Positions 1-8,563 of a stretch of DNA of 56,613 nucleotides are shown here, piece after piece; within the stretch, counting starts at the first letter, position 1, and every line of letters starts with the position of its first letter. The position numbers and the translations under genes were made by a program. The notes beneath the pieces are model-generated. The model worked only from the letters and a program-made list of their open reading frames with translations. It was not told the DNA's origin and ran no database searches. The DNA comes from Bacteroidota bacterium (GTDB lineage Bacteria > Bacteroidota > Bacteroidia > Flavobacteriales_D > Sanyastnellaceae): assembly GCA_002746975.1 (NCBI GenBank), contig NVXE01000007.1, forward strand, positions 1 through 56,613. The letters are read 5' to 3'.

Positions 1-69
1 AGTTACTTGTAACGAACTAAGAGACATTAGTAGTTAGCTTAGGTTAACGAAAAAGTAAAGACTATAAAG

Positions 70-97
70 GAAAGCCGTCCCATCTGGGGCGGCTTTC
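70..97 (+). terminator. Intrinsic terminator of an upstream, off-window gene
   Basis: A strong stem-loop (GAAAGCCG...CGGCTTTC with a CCC/GGG extension around an ATCT loop) is followed by TTAGTTTT. No reading frame of note lies in bases 1-69, so it most likely ends a transcript that enters from the left. Its T-rich tail runs directly into the -7 element of the next gene. Confidence 0.75.
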
Positions 98-98
98 T

Positions 99-106
99 TA
101 GTTTTG
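99..106 (+). promoter_or_regulatory. -7 element TAGTTTTG 4 nt before a start codon
   Basis: This is a perfect match to the Bacteroidota housekeeping -7 consensus TAnnTTTG. Only TAGT separates it from the ATG at 111, so the transcript is predicted to begin at or within a few bases of the start codon. No clear -33 TTG is visible because that stretch is the upstream terminator stem. Confidence 0.6.
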
Positions 107-110
107 TAGT

Positions 111-635
111 ATGATTACTTCAAGACATCCAAAAGAAACTTTTTCGTCTACCACTAGCATAGTTCTGCCAAACGATACAAACACTCTCGGGAATTTAATG
201 GGGGGGAACCTTCTACATTGGATGGATATCGCAGCAGCGATTGCCGCTAATAGACACTGTAGGAGAGTTGTGGTAACCGCAGCAGTTAATAACGTATCAT
301 TTCAAAAGCCTATAAAATTGGGTGATATTGTAATTATTGAATCTCAGGTAACGAGAGCATTTAGGTCATCGATGGAGGTTTACTTGGAAGTGTTTGTTGA
401 AAATTCGGTTAGTGGAGAGAGGTCTAGATGTAATGAAGCGATGTACACATTTGTAGCTGTAGATCAGCAAGGGGCGCCAATAGAAGTTCCAGAAACGGTG
501 CCAGAAACTCAGGAGGAGCGAGATAGATTTGATGGGGCTTTGAGACGCAGGCAATTAAGATTGATACTAGCCGGGAAGATGAAGCCATCGGAAGCGACTG
601 AGTTAAGGGCACTGTTCGAAAAAGATAGCGTGTAA
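111..635 (+). CDS. Acyl-CoA thioesterase, hotdog fold
   Basis: A 174-residue cytosolic hotdog-fold thioesterase of the YciA/acyl-CoA hydrolase type, expected to hydrolyse acyl-CoA to free acid and CoA. The signature stretch NTLGNLMGGNLLHWMD (about residues 24-39) carries the conserved Asp39 at the start of the central helix, followed by AAAIAANRH, as in the family. A charged tail (about 125-174) extends past the single hotdog domain. It starts 4 nt after a TAnnTTTG element. Its stop is only 2 nt from the stop of the convergent glycosyltransferase gene. Substrate chain length cannot be read from sequence. Confidence 0.88.
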   Translation: MITSRHPKETFSSTTSIVLPNDTNTLGNLMGGNLLHWMDIAAAIAANRHCRRVVVTAAVNNVSFQKPIKLGDIVIIESQVTRAFRSSMEVYLEVFVENSVSGERSRCNEAMYTFVAVDQQGAPIEVPETVPETQEERDRFDGALRRRQLRLILAGKMKPSEATELRALFEKDSV

Positions 636-637
636 GC

Positions 638-1633
638 TTAGTTAATAATCCGGGTCGCGGCTTCGATAATGCGAGCTGGCGAAACATGATTGATACACAG
701 GTCCTGGCCTTTTCGAGTGAATCGACATTTAGCTCCATGACGTGAACATGGACGGGTATCTCGATTTATAGGAAGTAGGATTGTTGACGCGGGGTGGGGG
801 CGCCACGGAGATAAGCCTAGAGATGGACGTGTGCAACCCCAAACAGAAATTAATGGAGTACCTAGAGCCGAAGCAATATGCATAGCACCGGTGTCTCCTC
901 CAATGGCTAACATAGAGTTTTTGAGAACATAGGCAGTTTCGCTAAGTGAGGCATATCCGCAGAATGAGGTTATTGAGTTTTCGGAGTTTTCGGAAATGAG
1001 AGATGAGGCAATGGTTTTCGAATCGGGGCCTCCTACTAGAGCTATGTGAATATTTTGCGATGAAAAATAGATACATATAGCTTTAAGAGTGGAGTAAGGG
1101 ATTGCTTTTCCTAAGTGTGCAGCCCCGGGTGCTACGGTGATGTATGAAGAAGGTAGGTTAATGTGTGTGGCTGGTGGTTTGGTATTAAGTGAACCCCAAG
1201 GAGAAGAGGTGGGGAGTGGTATGCCAAAGGCCTTTACTAATGCGAATGACCTATCAATGAAATGAGGGATAGGGGCTTTTCTGAGTCCTAGTATTAGTGC
1301 GAAACGAGGAAAGGTTTGTTTGTCTACGGAGAAAGTTAGGACATTCAGAGAATTGGATAAAGAACGAGATCTTACACTTCCATGGAGATCTATGATGTAG
1401 TCGAAGTTCAGTTTTTTTAGAGTAGGAACTATTTCAATAGTTACTTTTTCAACCAAATGAATCTCGTTAAGGTCTGGAAGAAGCTCGGCAGCTCCTTTAA
1501 AAGGCTTAAGTGTAACAAAATCTATACGCGCCTCTTTTCCGAAATGCTTACGTATTGCATGAATCACGGGGGCTGATAGAATAATATCTCCGATTGAACT
1601 AAATCTTACTATAAGAAATCGAGGTGCTTTCAC
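638..1633 (-). CDS. Glycosyltransferase family 9 (LPS heptosyltransferase-like)
   Basis: A 331-residue GT-B glycosyltransferase of family 9, the family of ADP-heptose:LPS heptosyltransferases, acting in the cytoplasm on the LPS core. The N-terminus [21 protein letters not shown] matches the GT9 opening. [13 protein letters not shown] (about 171-183) and [16 protein letters not shown] (about 250-265) are the GT9 donor-binding motifs. The start is GTG at 1633, 4 nt after TACCTTTG on the minus strand. hldD (ADP-heptose epimerase) and waaA elsewhere in the window support an LPS core role; the exact acceptor is unknown. Confidence 0.85.
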   Translation of the reverse strand: MKAPRFLIVRFSSIGDIILSAPVIHAIRKHFGKEARIDFVTLKPFKGAAELLPDLNEIHLVEKVTIEIVPTLKKLNFDYIIDLHGSVRSRSLSNSLNVLTFSVDKQTFPRFALILGLRKAPIPHFIDRSFALVKAFGIPLPTSSPWGSLNTKPPATHINLPSSYITVAPGAAHLGKAIPYSTLKAICIYFSSQNIHIALVGGPDSKTIASSLISENSENSITSFCGYASLSETAYVLKNSMLAIGGDTGAMHIASALGTPLISVWGCTRPSLGLSPWRPHPASTILLPINRDTRPCSRHGAKCRFTRKGQDLCINHVSPARIIEAATRIIN

Positions 1634-1637
1634 TTCC

Positions 1638-1645
1638 CAAAGGTA
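1638..1645 (-). promoter_or_regulatory. -7 element TACCTTTG for the GT9 gene
   Basis: On the minus strand the sequence reads TACCTTTG-GGAA-GTG, a perfect TAnnTTTG 4 nt before the GTG start at 1633. It shares a 33-bp intergenic region with the divergent purT promoter. Confidence 0.6.
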
Positions 1646-1653
1646 CTCGCAGG

Positions 1654-1661
1654 TATCTTTG
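1654..1661 (+). promoter_or_regulatory. -7 element TATCTTTG for purT
   Basis: A perfect TAnnTTTG followed by CAACT and then the ATG at 1667. The expected transcription start coincides with the start codon. Any -33 element would have to lie inside the divergent GT9 coding sequence. Confidence 0.65.
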
Positions 1662-1666
1662 CAACT

Positions 1667-2839
1667 ATGATTAGAAATAAAATACTTCTTTTGGGATCTG
1701 GAGAGTTAGGGAAAGAGGTGGTTATTGCTCTTCAAAGACTGGGTCAGTATGTAATTGCTGTTGATTCATATAAAAACGCCCCTGCAATGCAAGTGGCACA
1801 TGAGTTTGAGGTTATAAATATGTTAGATGGAGAGCAGCTAGATGATATTGTAGAAAAACACAAGCCAGATTTTATTGTGCCGGAGATTGAAAGTATAAGG
1901 ACGGAGAGGTTTTATGAGTATGAGCAGCGAGGATATAAGGTGATACCTTCAGCTAAAGCGGCTAATTTCACTATGAATAGGAAAGCGATAAGGGATTTGG
2001 CCTCAAGAGACCTGGGTTTAAAAACGGCAAGATATCAATATGCCACAAGTATTGAGGAACTTGAAAGTGGTGTTGAATATGTCGGGATGCCTTGTGTTGT
2101 GAAGCCTCTTATGTCAAGTTCTGGTAAAGGGCAATCTATAATTAGGACTCAAAGTGATATAGTTAAATCGTGGGAATACGCTTTGGAGGGCTCAAGGGGT
2201 GATTTAATGGAAGTTATAATTGAAGAATTCGTGCTATTCGATTATGAGATCACTCTTCTGACAGTAACTCAGGATAATGGTAATACGCTATTCTGCCCAC
2301 CTATTGGCCACAGACAGGAGAGGGGTGATTATCAAGAGAGTTGGCAGCCGATGTTGATGGAAGACCATCACCTTTCTTTAGCCCAAACTATGGCTCAGCA
2401 AGTTACTTCGGCGCTTGGAGGTAGTGGGGTTTGGGGTGTAGAGTTTTTTATAGGTAGGGAAGGTGTGTATTTTTCTGAATTATCTCCAAGGCCTCATGAT
2501 ACAGGAATGGTTACTCTAGGGGGAACTCAAAACCTATCTGAATTCGAACTTCATGCAAGAGCTATCATAGGTATTCCTATTTTGGAAGTAGTGCTAGTTA
2601 GAAATGGTGCTTCTGCTGTAGTTTTAGCTAACGATGAAGGAAAGTCATTCCCTAATTTTGAAGGGCTTTCAAAAGCAGCGGCTATTAGAGGTACGGATTT
2701 CCGCATCTTCGGTAAACCTACTACGAGAAAGAATAGGCGAATGGGGGTAGGACTATCTTTTGGAAATGAGGACGTAGATATTTTGGTACAAAGAGCGAAA
2801 TTAGTAGCTAGCGAAATAAAAGTTATATCATGCGATTAA
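1667..2839 (+). CDS. purT: Formate-dependent phosphoribosylglycinamide formyltransferase (GAR transformylase 2)
   Basis: A 390-residue ATP-grasp enzyme that uses formate and ATP to formylate glycinamide ribonucleotide, the third step of purine synthesis, without a folate cofactor. Visible are the N-terminal Rossmann-like [13 protein letters not shown], the phosphate-binding loop SSSGKGQS (about 152-159), and the metal and ATP region [28 protein letters not shown]. Length matches PurT (about 390). The last 10 nt overlap the tatD start, so the two are probably translationally coupled. The start is ATG at 1667, directly after a TATCTTTG promoter element. Confidence 0.95.
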   Translation: MIRNKILLLGSGELGKEVVIALQRLGQYVIAVDSYKNAPAMQVAHEFEVINMLDGEQLDDIVEKHKPDFIVPEIESIRTERFYEYEQRGYKVIPSAKAANFTMNRKAIRDLASRDLGLKTARYQYATSIEELESGVEYVGMPCVVKPLMSSSGKGQSIIRTQSDIVKSWEYALEGSRGDLMEVIIEEFVLFDYEITLLTVTQDNGNTLFCPPIGHRQERGDYQESWQPMLMEDHHLSLAQTMAQQVTSALGGSGVWGVEFFIGREGVYFSELSPRPHDTGMVTLGGTQNLSEFELHARAIIGIPILEVVLVRNGASAVVLANDEGKSFPNFEGLSKAAAIRGTDFRIFGKPTTRKNRRMGVGLSFGNEDVDILVQRAKLVASEIKVISCD

Positions 2840-3624
2840 TAGATACACATACGCATTTATATCAGCCGAATTTCGATGATGATAGAAGTTTAGCTATGGA
2901 GAGGTGTTTCCAAGCCGGGGTAGATACTTTGTTGCTACCTAACATTGATATGGAGAGTGTGCCTAGGGTACTTGATATGATGGAAAAGTGGCCAAACAAT
3001 TGTTTCGGCATGATGGGCTTACATCCATGTCACGTTTTAGATGGGTGGGAAAAGGAGTTGGAAAGTATCAGACAAATACTTGACTCACCATCATACGGAA
3101 AGAGCTTTGTTGCTATAGGAGAGATAGGTATGGATCTATACTGGGAAAAGAAGCATATAGACGCTCAACGTGAGGCGTTTCGGATACAAGTGGGGTGGGC
3201 GAAGGAGAGGGGGTTACCTATAGTAATTCACGTTCGAGATGCTTGGGAGGAGTTGTTTAAAGAGTTGGACTATCTAAACGACGACAGCTTAAATGGAGTC
3301 TTTCATTGTTTCACAGGAGGGGCATATGAAGCCCAACGAGCTCTTGATTATGGGGGATTCATGCTGGGAATTGGTGGAGTAAGTACATATAAAAATGGAG
3401 GGTTGGATAAAGTGCTTCCGGGCATACCCCTAGAATCACTTGTGATAGAAACGGATAGCCCATACCTTCCTCCGGTTCCATATCGAGGTAAGAGAAATGA
3501 ATCATCATATGTACTTCATGTCGCAAATAGATTAGCCGATATTATGGGAGTAAGTTTGGAAGAAGTTGCTAGTATAACGACAGCAAATGCTGAGAAAATG
3601 TTTGGTCTAAAAGTTAAAAATTGA
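2830..3624 (+). CDS. TatD family metal-dependent hydrolase
   Basis: A 264-residue TIM-barrel amidohydrolase-like protein of the TatD/YcfH family of metal-dependent DNases. Metal-binding motifs are all present: D5-T-H7-T-H9 at the N-terminus, GEIGMDLYW (metal-bridging Glu), [15 protein letters not shown] and ETDSPYLPP (late Asp). Length is typical. It overlaps the purT 3' end by 10 nt and is followed after 1 nt by the asparaginase gene, so the three form one operon. The family has reported 3'-5' exonuclease and D-aminoacyl-tRNA deacylase-like activities; which applies here is not visible. Confidence 0.88.
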   Translation: MRLIDTHTHLYQPNFDDDRSLAMERCFQAGVDTLLLPNIDMESVPRVLDMMEKWPNNCFGMMGLHPCHVLDGWEKELESIRQILDSPSYGKSFVAIGEIGMDLYWEKKHIDAQREAFRIQVGWAKERGLPIVIHVRDAWEELFKELDYLNDDSLNGVFHCFTGGAYEAQRALDYGGFMLGIGGVSTYKNGGLDKVLPGIPLESLVIETDSPYLPPVPYRGKRNESSYVLHVANRLADIMGVSLEEVASITTANAEKMFGLKVKN

Positions 3625-3625
3625 A

Positions 3626-4663
3626 ATGGGTGGAGAAAGATCGATACTGATAATTTATACAGGCGGGACAATAGGTAGTGTTCATGACCCTATGACTGGA
3701 TCTCTTGTGCCTATTGATTTCAGCCAAATTACGAGTCACGTTCCTGAGCTTAACCGTGCAGGAATCAGTATGGACGCAGTGAGTTTCGATCCTCCAATCG
3801 ATAGTTCGAATGTAAACCCGAGCCATTGGCGTAAAATAGCTAAAGTAATTTTCGACTACCATGATAAATATAATGGTTTCGTTGTTTTGCATGGAACTGA
3901 CACGATGGCTTATACTGCATCTGCCCTCAGTTTTATGCTCGAAGGACTTCGGAAACCAGTAATATTGACAGGAAGTCAGCTGCCTATAGGAATGCCTAGG
4001 ACTGATGGTCGTGAAAATCTACTCAGCGCTGTTATGCTAGCCGCTCATAGTTCTTCAGGCAAACAAGAACACTCAACGATTCAGGAAGTAGCAGTTTATT
4101 TTGGCAGTCAATTATTTAGGGGGAACAGAACTCATAAAGAAAGTGCTGAGAGCTTAGATGCAATTGTTAGCCCTAACTATCCATCTCTAGTAAAAGCTGG
4201 AGTAGGTTTTAATGTGCGTAAACATAACCTATACAGAGCACCTGCGGGGGAACTAAAGCTACACAATAAATTCGAGTCAAATATATCATGGTTGCCCCTT
4301 TTTCCAGGGATGTCATTTGAAGTTATGGAACGAATTCTCAATTGGGATGAGCTAAGAGGAGTTGTTTTAGGGACTTTCGGGAGTGGAAATGCTCCAGACA
4401 ATAAATTATTTAAGTCGTTGTTAAAATCAGCTCAAAGTAGAGGCGTTATCATGCTTAATATAACTCAATGTGGGCATGGAGGTGTTCACCAGGAGATGTA
4501 TGCAACAAGCTTGATGTTAGCTGATTGCGGAGTTATTTCTGGGGGGGACATGACTACTGAGGCTGCTCTGATTAAGTTAATGATGCTTCTAGGAGAAAGT
4601 GATAATTCAGACCAAATAAAAGCCGGACTTTTAAAGGATTTACGGGGCGAAAGAACAGTTTAA
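3626..4663 (+). CDS. ansA: Type I (cytoplasmic) L-asparaginase
   Basis: A 345-residue asparaginase converting L-asparagine to aspartate and ammonia. The two catalytic threonine motifs are present: YTGGTIGS (Thr12, TGGT(I)G signature) and VLHGTDTMAYTAS (about 88-100). TGSQLPIGMPRTDGRENL is the family's third conserved stretch. There is no signal peptide, which points to the cytoplasmic type I enzyme. It lies 1 nt after the tatD stop, third gene of purT-tatD-ansA. Start ATG at 3626; there is no recognisable ribosome binding site. Confidence 0.9.
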   Translation: MGGERSILIIYTGGTIGSVHDPMTGSLVPIDFSQITSHVPELNRAGISMDAVSFDPPIDSSNVNPSHWRKIAKVIFDYHDKYNGFVVLHGTDTMAYTASALSFMLEGLRKPVILTGSQLPIGMPRTDGRENLLSAVMLAAHSSSGKQEHSTIQEVAVYFGSQLFRGNRTHKESAESLDAIVSPNYPSLVKAGVGFNVRKHNLYRAPAGELKLHNKFESNISWLPLFPGMSFEVMERILNWDELRGVVLGTFGSGNAPDNKLFKSLLKSAQSRGVIMLNITQCGHGGVHQEMYATSLMLADCGVISGGDMTTEAALIKLMMLLGESDNSDQIKAGLLKDLRGERTV

Positions 4664-4775
4664 CACAGGAAAGGTAAAAAATGTGTGCATTCAGATGAGG
4701 TGAAAACAACTTTGTGCAGTAATTTGCGTCGCCTCTTGTGACTTAGGTTTCAAGTGAAAGGTCCTAACGAGGACT

Positions 4776-4860
4776 GGAGGGATGGCCGAGTGGTTTATGG
4801 CGCACGCTTGGAAAGCGTGTTCACGGCAACGTGTCCAGGGTTCGAATCCCTGTCTCTCCG
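4776..4860 (+). tRNA. tRNA-Ser (anticodon GGA)
   Basis: A class II tRNA. Acceptor GGAGGGA pairs with TCTCTCC (one G-U), the D arm is GGCCGAG...TGG, the anticodon stem CACGC/GCGTG closes loop TTGGAAA (anticodon GGA), the long variable arm is CACG-GCAA-CGTG, and the T arm contains GGTTCGAATCC. The discriminator is G and no CCA is encoded. It is followed after 38 nt by exbB with no visible promoter between them. Confidence 0.95.
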
Positions 4861-4898
4861 CGATTAATTAAGAAATACATTCAACAAGAATATAGACT

Positions 4899-5768
4899 AT
4901 GAAGAATTTGTTATCACTTCTCGTAATTACGGGAATTATGTTCGCCACTACTCCAGCTGTAGTTTACGCTCAAGAATCTAATGGAGCGGAGCAGGTAGAT
5001 GTAGAAATGGACGAGGGCTCAATGGTTAATGATAGCGCTACAGCTGCTTCTACAGACACACATGTGATGGAGGAGTCAACTCGTGAAATTGCTGAAACAG
5101 TTGCTGATGTTGAAGAAACGCGTGAGGTTTTAAGCTTTCACCAAACTGTAAAGCGTTACTTCATCGAAGGTGGTGCTGCCTTTATGGCATCGGTACTTAT
5201 TTGTCTAATTCTAGGACTAGCTCTTAGTATCGAGAGAATTATTTACCTCAATATGGCTAGTACGAACACTAAGAAGTTAGTTAATGAAATTGACGACAGT
5301 CTTGAGAAAGGTGGAGTTAGTGCAGCTAAAGAAGTTTGTAGAAACACTGCAGGACCAGTTGCGACTATCTTTCATCAAGGTCTCGATAGATCTGAAGGAA
5401 GTTATGAAGAGGTAGCGAAAGCTATTGAAGATTACGGTAGCGTAGAGATGTCAAAACTTGAGAGTGGGCTAAGTTGGATTAGCTTGTTTATAGCTCTTGC
5501 TCCTATGTTAGGTTTCATGGGTACTGTAATAGGTATGATATCGGCATTTGATGATATTGCTGAAGCGAATACTATCAACGCTTCAATTGTTGCTGGAGGT
5601 ATTAAAATCGCCTTGATTACAACTGTATCTGGACTTGTTGTCGCTATTATTCTTCAAGTATTTTATAACTACATACTGTCTAAAATTGACAGCATCGTTC
5701 TAGATATGGAAGAAGCGAGTATGGATTTAGTAGATCTACTTTACAAGCGTAAGCTTCAGGGTAAATAA
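4899..5768 (+). CDS. exbB: ExbB/TolQ/MotA family proton-channel protein
   Basis: A 289-residue inner-membrane channel subunit that, with ExbD, uses the proton gradient to power TonB or Tol type envelope machines. Residues 1-24 form a signal peptide (ending VVYAQ). An acidic, low-complexity periplasmic stretch of about 60 residues follows, then TM1 (about 93-113) and the paired TM2/TM3 (about 190-260) with the MotA/TolQ/ExbB signature LAPMLGFMGTVIGMI and GIKIALITTVSGLVVAI. Signal peptide plus acidic extension makes it longer than E. coli ExbB. First gene of a four-gene operon (gaps of 3-9 nt); the only upstream gene is tRNA-Ser. Confidence 0.88.
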   Translation: MKNLLSLLVITGIMFATTPAVVYAQESNGAEQVDVEMDEGSMVNDSATAASTDTHVMEESTREIAETVADVEETREVLSFHQTVKRYFIEGGAAFMASVLICLILGLALSIERIIYLNMASTNTKKLVNEIDDSLEKGGVSAAKEVCRNTAGPVATIFHQGLDRSEGSYEEVAKAIEDYGSVEMSKLESGLSWISLFIALAPMLGFMGTVIGMISAFDDIAEANTINASIVAGGIKIALITTVSGLVVAIILQVFYNYILSKIDSIVLDMEEASMDLVDLLYKRKLQGK

Positions 5769-5777
5769 GAACTAACT

Positions 5778-6257
5778 ATGAAAGAGAATACAATAAATAT
5801 CATACTTTCGACTTTAAGATTAGCGATAATTACTTCTGGTGTTATCCTTGTTGGTATAATAGTTGGAAGTAGCGTGGCTGATGAGTCCTTTGTTGAGGGG
5901 CAGGCTAACTATGGAGGATACCTAGATTGGATGTTCTATATCATATATGCAGTGGGTATTTCTTGTGCAGTAGCAGCTGTAGGCTTTGGAATATATTCGT
6001 TTGCAATTAATTTGATAAGTGACTTTAAGTCTCAATTAGGAACTCTTGCTGGAGTTTCCGTATTTGCCATTATAGGTCTTGTGAGTTATTTCTCACTTGC
6101 TGACGGAACAGTTTTACGAGCTTATGAAGCTAGTGGGATTACCGTAACAGAGTCTGAGAGTATTTTTGCTGGTGGTAGTATGATATATGTTTACCTTTTA
6201 TTTATAGTTGCTGCGGCATCTATTGTTTGGACTGAGGTAAGCAGCATCTTTAAGTAA
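5778..6257 (+). CDS. Uncharacterised four-helix membrane protein in the Exb operon
   Basis: A 159-residue protein with four predicted membrane helices (about 13-34, 48-79 as a long hydrophobic stretch, 89-106 and 134-154). I do not recognise a named domain. It sits between exbB (9 nt upstream) and the first exbD (7 nt downstream), all in one direction, so it is almost certainly co-expressed with and probably part of the same inner-membrane complex. A similarly placed small membrane protein is seen in other Bacteroidota Exb clusters as I recall them. Function is unknown. Confidence 0.75.
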   Translation: MKENTINIILSTLRLAIITSGVILVGIIVGSSVADESFVEGQANYGGYLDWMFYIIYAVGISCAVAAVGFGIYSFAINLISDFKSQLGTLAGVSVFAIIGLVSYFSLADGTVLRAYEASGITVTESESIFAGGSMIYVYLLFIVAAASIVWTEVSSIFK

Positions 6258-6264
6258 AACAGAA

Positions 6265-7089
6265 ATGGCACGTCGAGAACTACAAGAAATTAATGCTGGC
6301 TCTATGGCTGATATTGCGTTCTTGCTACTAATTTTCTGGTTGGTGACAACGACGATTGAGTCAGATATGGGGATTAAGCGTCAGTTGCCACCTCCTGTAC
6401 CTGATGACATTGATGTTCCTCAAGCTAAAGAACAAAACGTCTTTAACGTAAAGGTGAATTTCTTGGATCTTCTTCTCGTCGAGGGACAGCCTCTTGACAT
6501 GGATCAGCTAAAGGACGCGGCAAAAGGATTTCTTATTGCTACTGGTGACGGTGTAATCTCTCACAAAGTAGGTAATCAAGAGATAGGCAAGAATAGAGAT
6601 GTAATATTGATTACTGGCGCAAACGGAAAAACTAATGCAGCATTTCCAGAAAGAGTTTGGGTAAGGAGTGCTGATGTAAAAATGAAAATTGCAGAATATC
6701 AAGAAATAATTCGAATTTCTGAACCTAAGAATAAAGATGCATTTAGGAAGGTGCTAGATAAATGGATGGATAAGCTTGTAACGATTAAGCTATTAGGTGG
6801 TGATTACAAGGAACTCCCCCCATCAGCTCTTATCTCTATGCAGAATGACAATAACACAACTTATAATACTTATCTACAAGTACAAAATGAGTTGCAATCA
6901 GCAGTAAATGAGTTGCGAGATGAACTTGCTCTGGCTAAGTTTGGTCAAACTTATAGAGAGCTTGAGGATATTTATGGAAGAAACAAACAGGACAAAAAGA
7001 CGTTAGATAAAATAACTGCTGTAAGGGCTGTATACCCTCAGCGAATTTCAGAAGCTGAGCCTAGGGATTCTGGATCAACATATTACTAA
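6265..7089 (+). CDS. exbD: ExbD/TolR family protein, long form
   Basis: A 274-residue biopolymer-transport protein: a short cytosolic N-terminus, a single membrane anchor (about 16-33), then a large periplasmic domain. Asp16 at the membrane edge (SMADIAFLLLIFWLV) corresponds to the proton-carrying Asp of ExbD/TolR. The C-terminal half is about 120 residues longer than in E. coli ExbD and predicted helical (about 190-250). It lies 7 nt after the unknown membrane protein and 3 nt before a second exbD. Having two different ExbD subunits is usual in Bacteroidota. Confidence 0.85.
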   Translation: MARRELQEINAGSMADIAFLLLIFWLVTTTIESDMGIKRQLPPPVPDDIDVPQAKEQNVFNVKVNFLDLLLVEGQPLDMDQLKDAAKGFLIATGDGVISHKVGNQEIGKNRDVILITGANGKTNAAFPERVWVRSADVKMKIAEYQEIIRISEPKNKDAFRKVLDKWMDKLVTIKLLGGDYKELPPSALISMQNDNNTTYNTYLQVQNELQSAVNELRDELALAKFGQTYRELEDIYGRNKQDKKTLDKITAVRAVYPQRISEAEPRDSGSTYY

Positions 7090-7092
7090 GTT

Positions 7093-7569
7093 ATGAGTAA
7101 GTTTAAAAAAGGAAGTAACCGTCCTAAAGGATCTATATCTACAGCGTCATTGCCAGATATTGTTTTCATGCTTCTTTTCTTCTTTATGACTGTAACTGTA
7201 TTGCGTACTGAGGATGAGAAAGTACAGGTTACAAGGCCAGAAGCGTCGGAGCTTTATAAAGTAGAGAAAAAACATCTGATTAGGTACATCAACATAGGTA
7301 CCCCTATGGATAAGAGGTATGGAACGGAGCCTGTAATTCAATTAAACGACCAATTTTCTTCTCCTGCAGCGATTAGAGAATGGATATACAAGGAACGTCA
7401 AACTCTTGCGGAATCTGAACAGAGTAAAATGTGGATTTCCCTTAAAGTAGACCAAGAAACTAAAATGGGAATTGTTAGTGCGGTTAAGCAAGAATTAAGA
7501 CAAGCATCTGCATTGAAGGTGTTATACTCTGCAACTAGCCGTGCTCGTACAGGTGCCGTTGAAGAGTAG
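7093..7569 (+). CDS. ExbD/TolR family protein, short form
   Basis: A 158-residue second ExbD paralogue. A basic N-terminus (KFKKGSNRPKG) precedes one membrane helix, ASLPDIVFMLLFFFMTVTVL, with the conserved Asp22. The remainder is the periplasmic domain. Last gene of the exbB-membrane protein-exbD-exbD operon. It converges on a dehydrogenase gene 25 nt away with no clear terminator hairpin between them. Probably forms a hetero-oligomeric stator with the first ExbD; the partner TonB or equivalent is not in this window. Confidence 0.85.
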   Translation: MSKFKKGSNRPKGSISTASLPDIVFMLLFFFMTVTVLRTEDEKVQVTRPEASELYKVEKKHLIRYINIGTPMDKRYGTEPVIQLNDQFSSPAAIREWIYKERQTLAESEQSKMWISLKVDQETKMGIVSAVKQELRQASALKVLYSATSRARTGAVEE

Positions 7570-7594
7570 GAGAAGTTTATTTCCAAGTCTTTGT

Positions 7595-8554
7595 TTAAGA
7601 AGTTTTCTTAAAATCTTTTAGAATTTTATCTGCTAAGTACGTGCTTAGTTTCACGTAGCTTTCAGTAGTCCACCCTGCAACATGAGGACTCAGATATACA
7701 TTTGGGGAATTTAATAATCGTTTAAGAGTATTCTTAGCTGCAGAATTTTTATAGGAGTCTAAGCCTTCTAATGAACGCCCTTCAAACTCTAGAACATCGA
7801 GAGCTATTGATTTGACCTTGCCCTCATCCATAGCGTCGAGTAAGTCGTTTGTATTAACAACAGCACCTCTAGAACTATTTATGAGAATAATAGGTTTAGA
7901 GAATTTATTTAGCCATATCCTATTCACAAGCCCCTTAGTTTCATCAGTCCACGGGACGTGAATACTCACTATATCACTTTGCTCAAAAAATCGCTTCTCA
8001 GTTACCTCCTTTACTAAATCACTATTAAATCCAGTTTTATACTTGTCGTAAGCGATGATTTCACAATCTAATCCAGCAAGTTTAGACGCAAAAGAGGTTC
8101 CCATAACTCCGTATCCTATAATCCCCACAGTTTTACTGCTTAACTCAGTTCCCCTGTGCTTTTCTCTATCCCAAACCTTTTCATGAACACTTTCGTCACA
8201 ACTCCTGAGTTTATGTAGAATCATCAAAAGCATACCGAGTACATGTTCTCCCACAGCATCTCTATTTCCTTCTGGGGAATTGTAAACTTTGACCCCCATA
8301 TTTCTAGCTTCTTCAAGGTTAATATTTTCTAAACCAGATCCACTTCTTGCAATCCACTTAAGTCGTGGCATGCATTTTAATAGTTCAGAATCAATAGTTA
8401 ACCTAGATCTTAAGACTATCCCTTCTGTTTCGCATAATTGACCTTGAATAATATTTTGTCTTGAAACTTTTTGTTTATCGGAACAGATAAATCCATTCTC
8501 ACTAAGTCTGGTCTGAAGGATGGGATGAACGGCGTCAAGAAATGCTACCTTCAT
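7595..8554 (-). CDS. D-2-hydroxyacid dehydrogenase, NAD-dependent
   Basis: A 319-residue enzyme of the D-isomer 2-hydroxyacid dehydrogenase family (SerA-like, lacking the ACT domain). The Rossmann NAD motif is VGIIGYGVMG (about 144-153). The catalytic residues are visible in context: Arg in INSSRGAVVN, Glu in ALDVLEFEG, His in SPHVAGW. It could be 3-phosphoglycerate dehydrogenase or another hydroxyacid reductase; sequence alone does not decide. It starts 9 nt downstream of the mgtE stop and is probably co-transcribed with it. Confidence 0.82.
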   Translation of the reverse strand: MKVAFLDAVHPILQTRLSENGFICSDKQKVSRQNIIQGQLCETEGIVLRSRLTIDSELLKCMPRLKWIARSGSGLENINLEEARNMGVKVYNSPEGNRDAVGEHVLGMLLMILHKLRSCDESVHEKVWDREKHRGTELSSKTVGIIGYGVMGTSFASKLAGLDCEIIAYDKYKTGFNSDLVKEVTEKRFFEQSDIVSIHVPWTDETKGLVNRIWLNKFSKPIILINSSRGAVVNTNDLLDAMDEGKVKSIALDVLEFEGRSLEGLDSYKNSAAKNTLKRLLNSPNVYLSPHVAGWTTESYVKLSTYLADKILKDFKKTS

Positions 8555-8563
8555 GTTGTCAAT

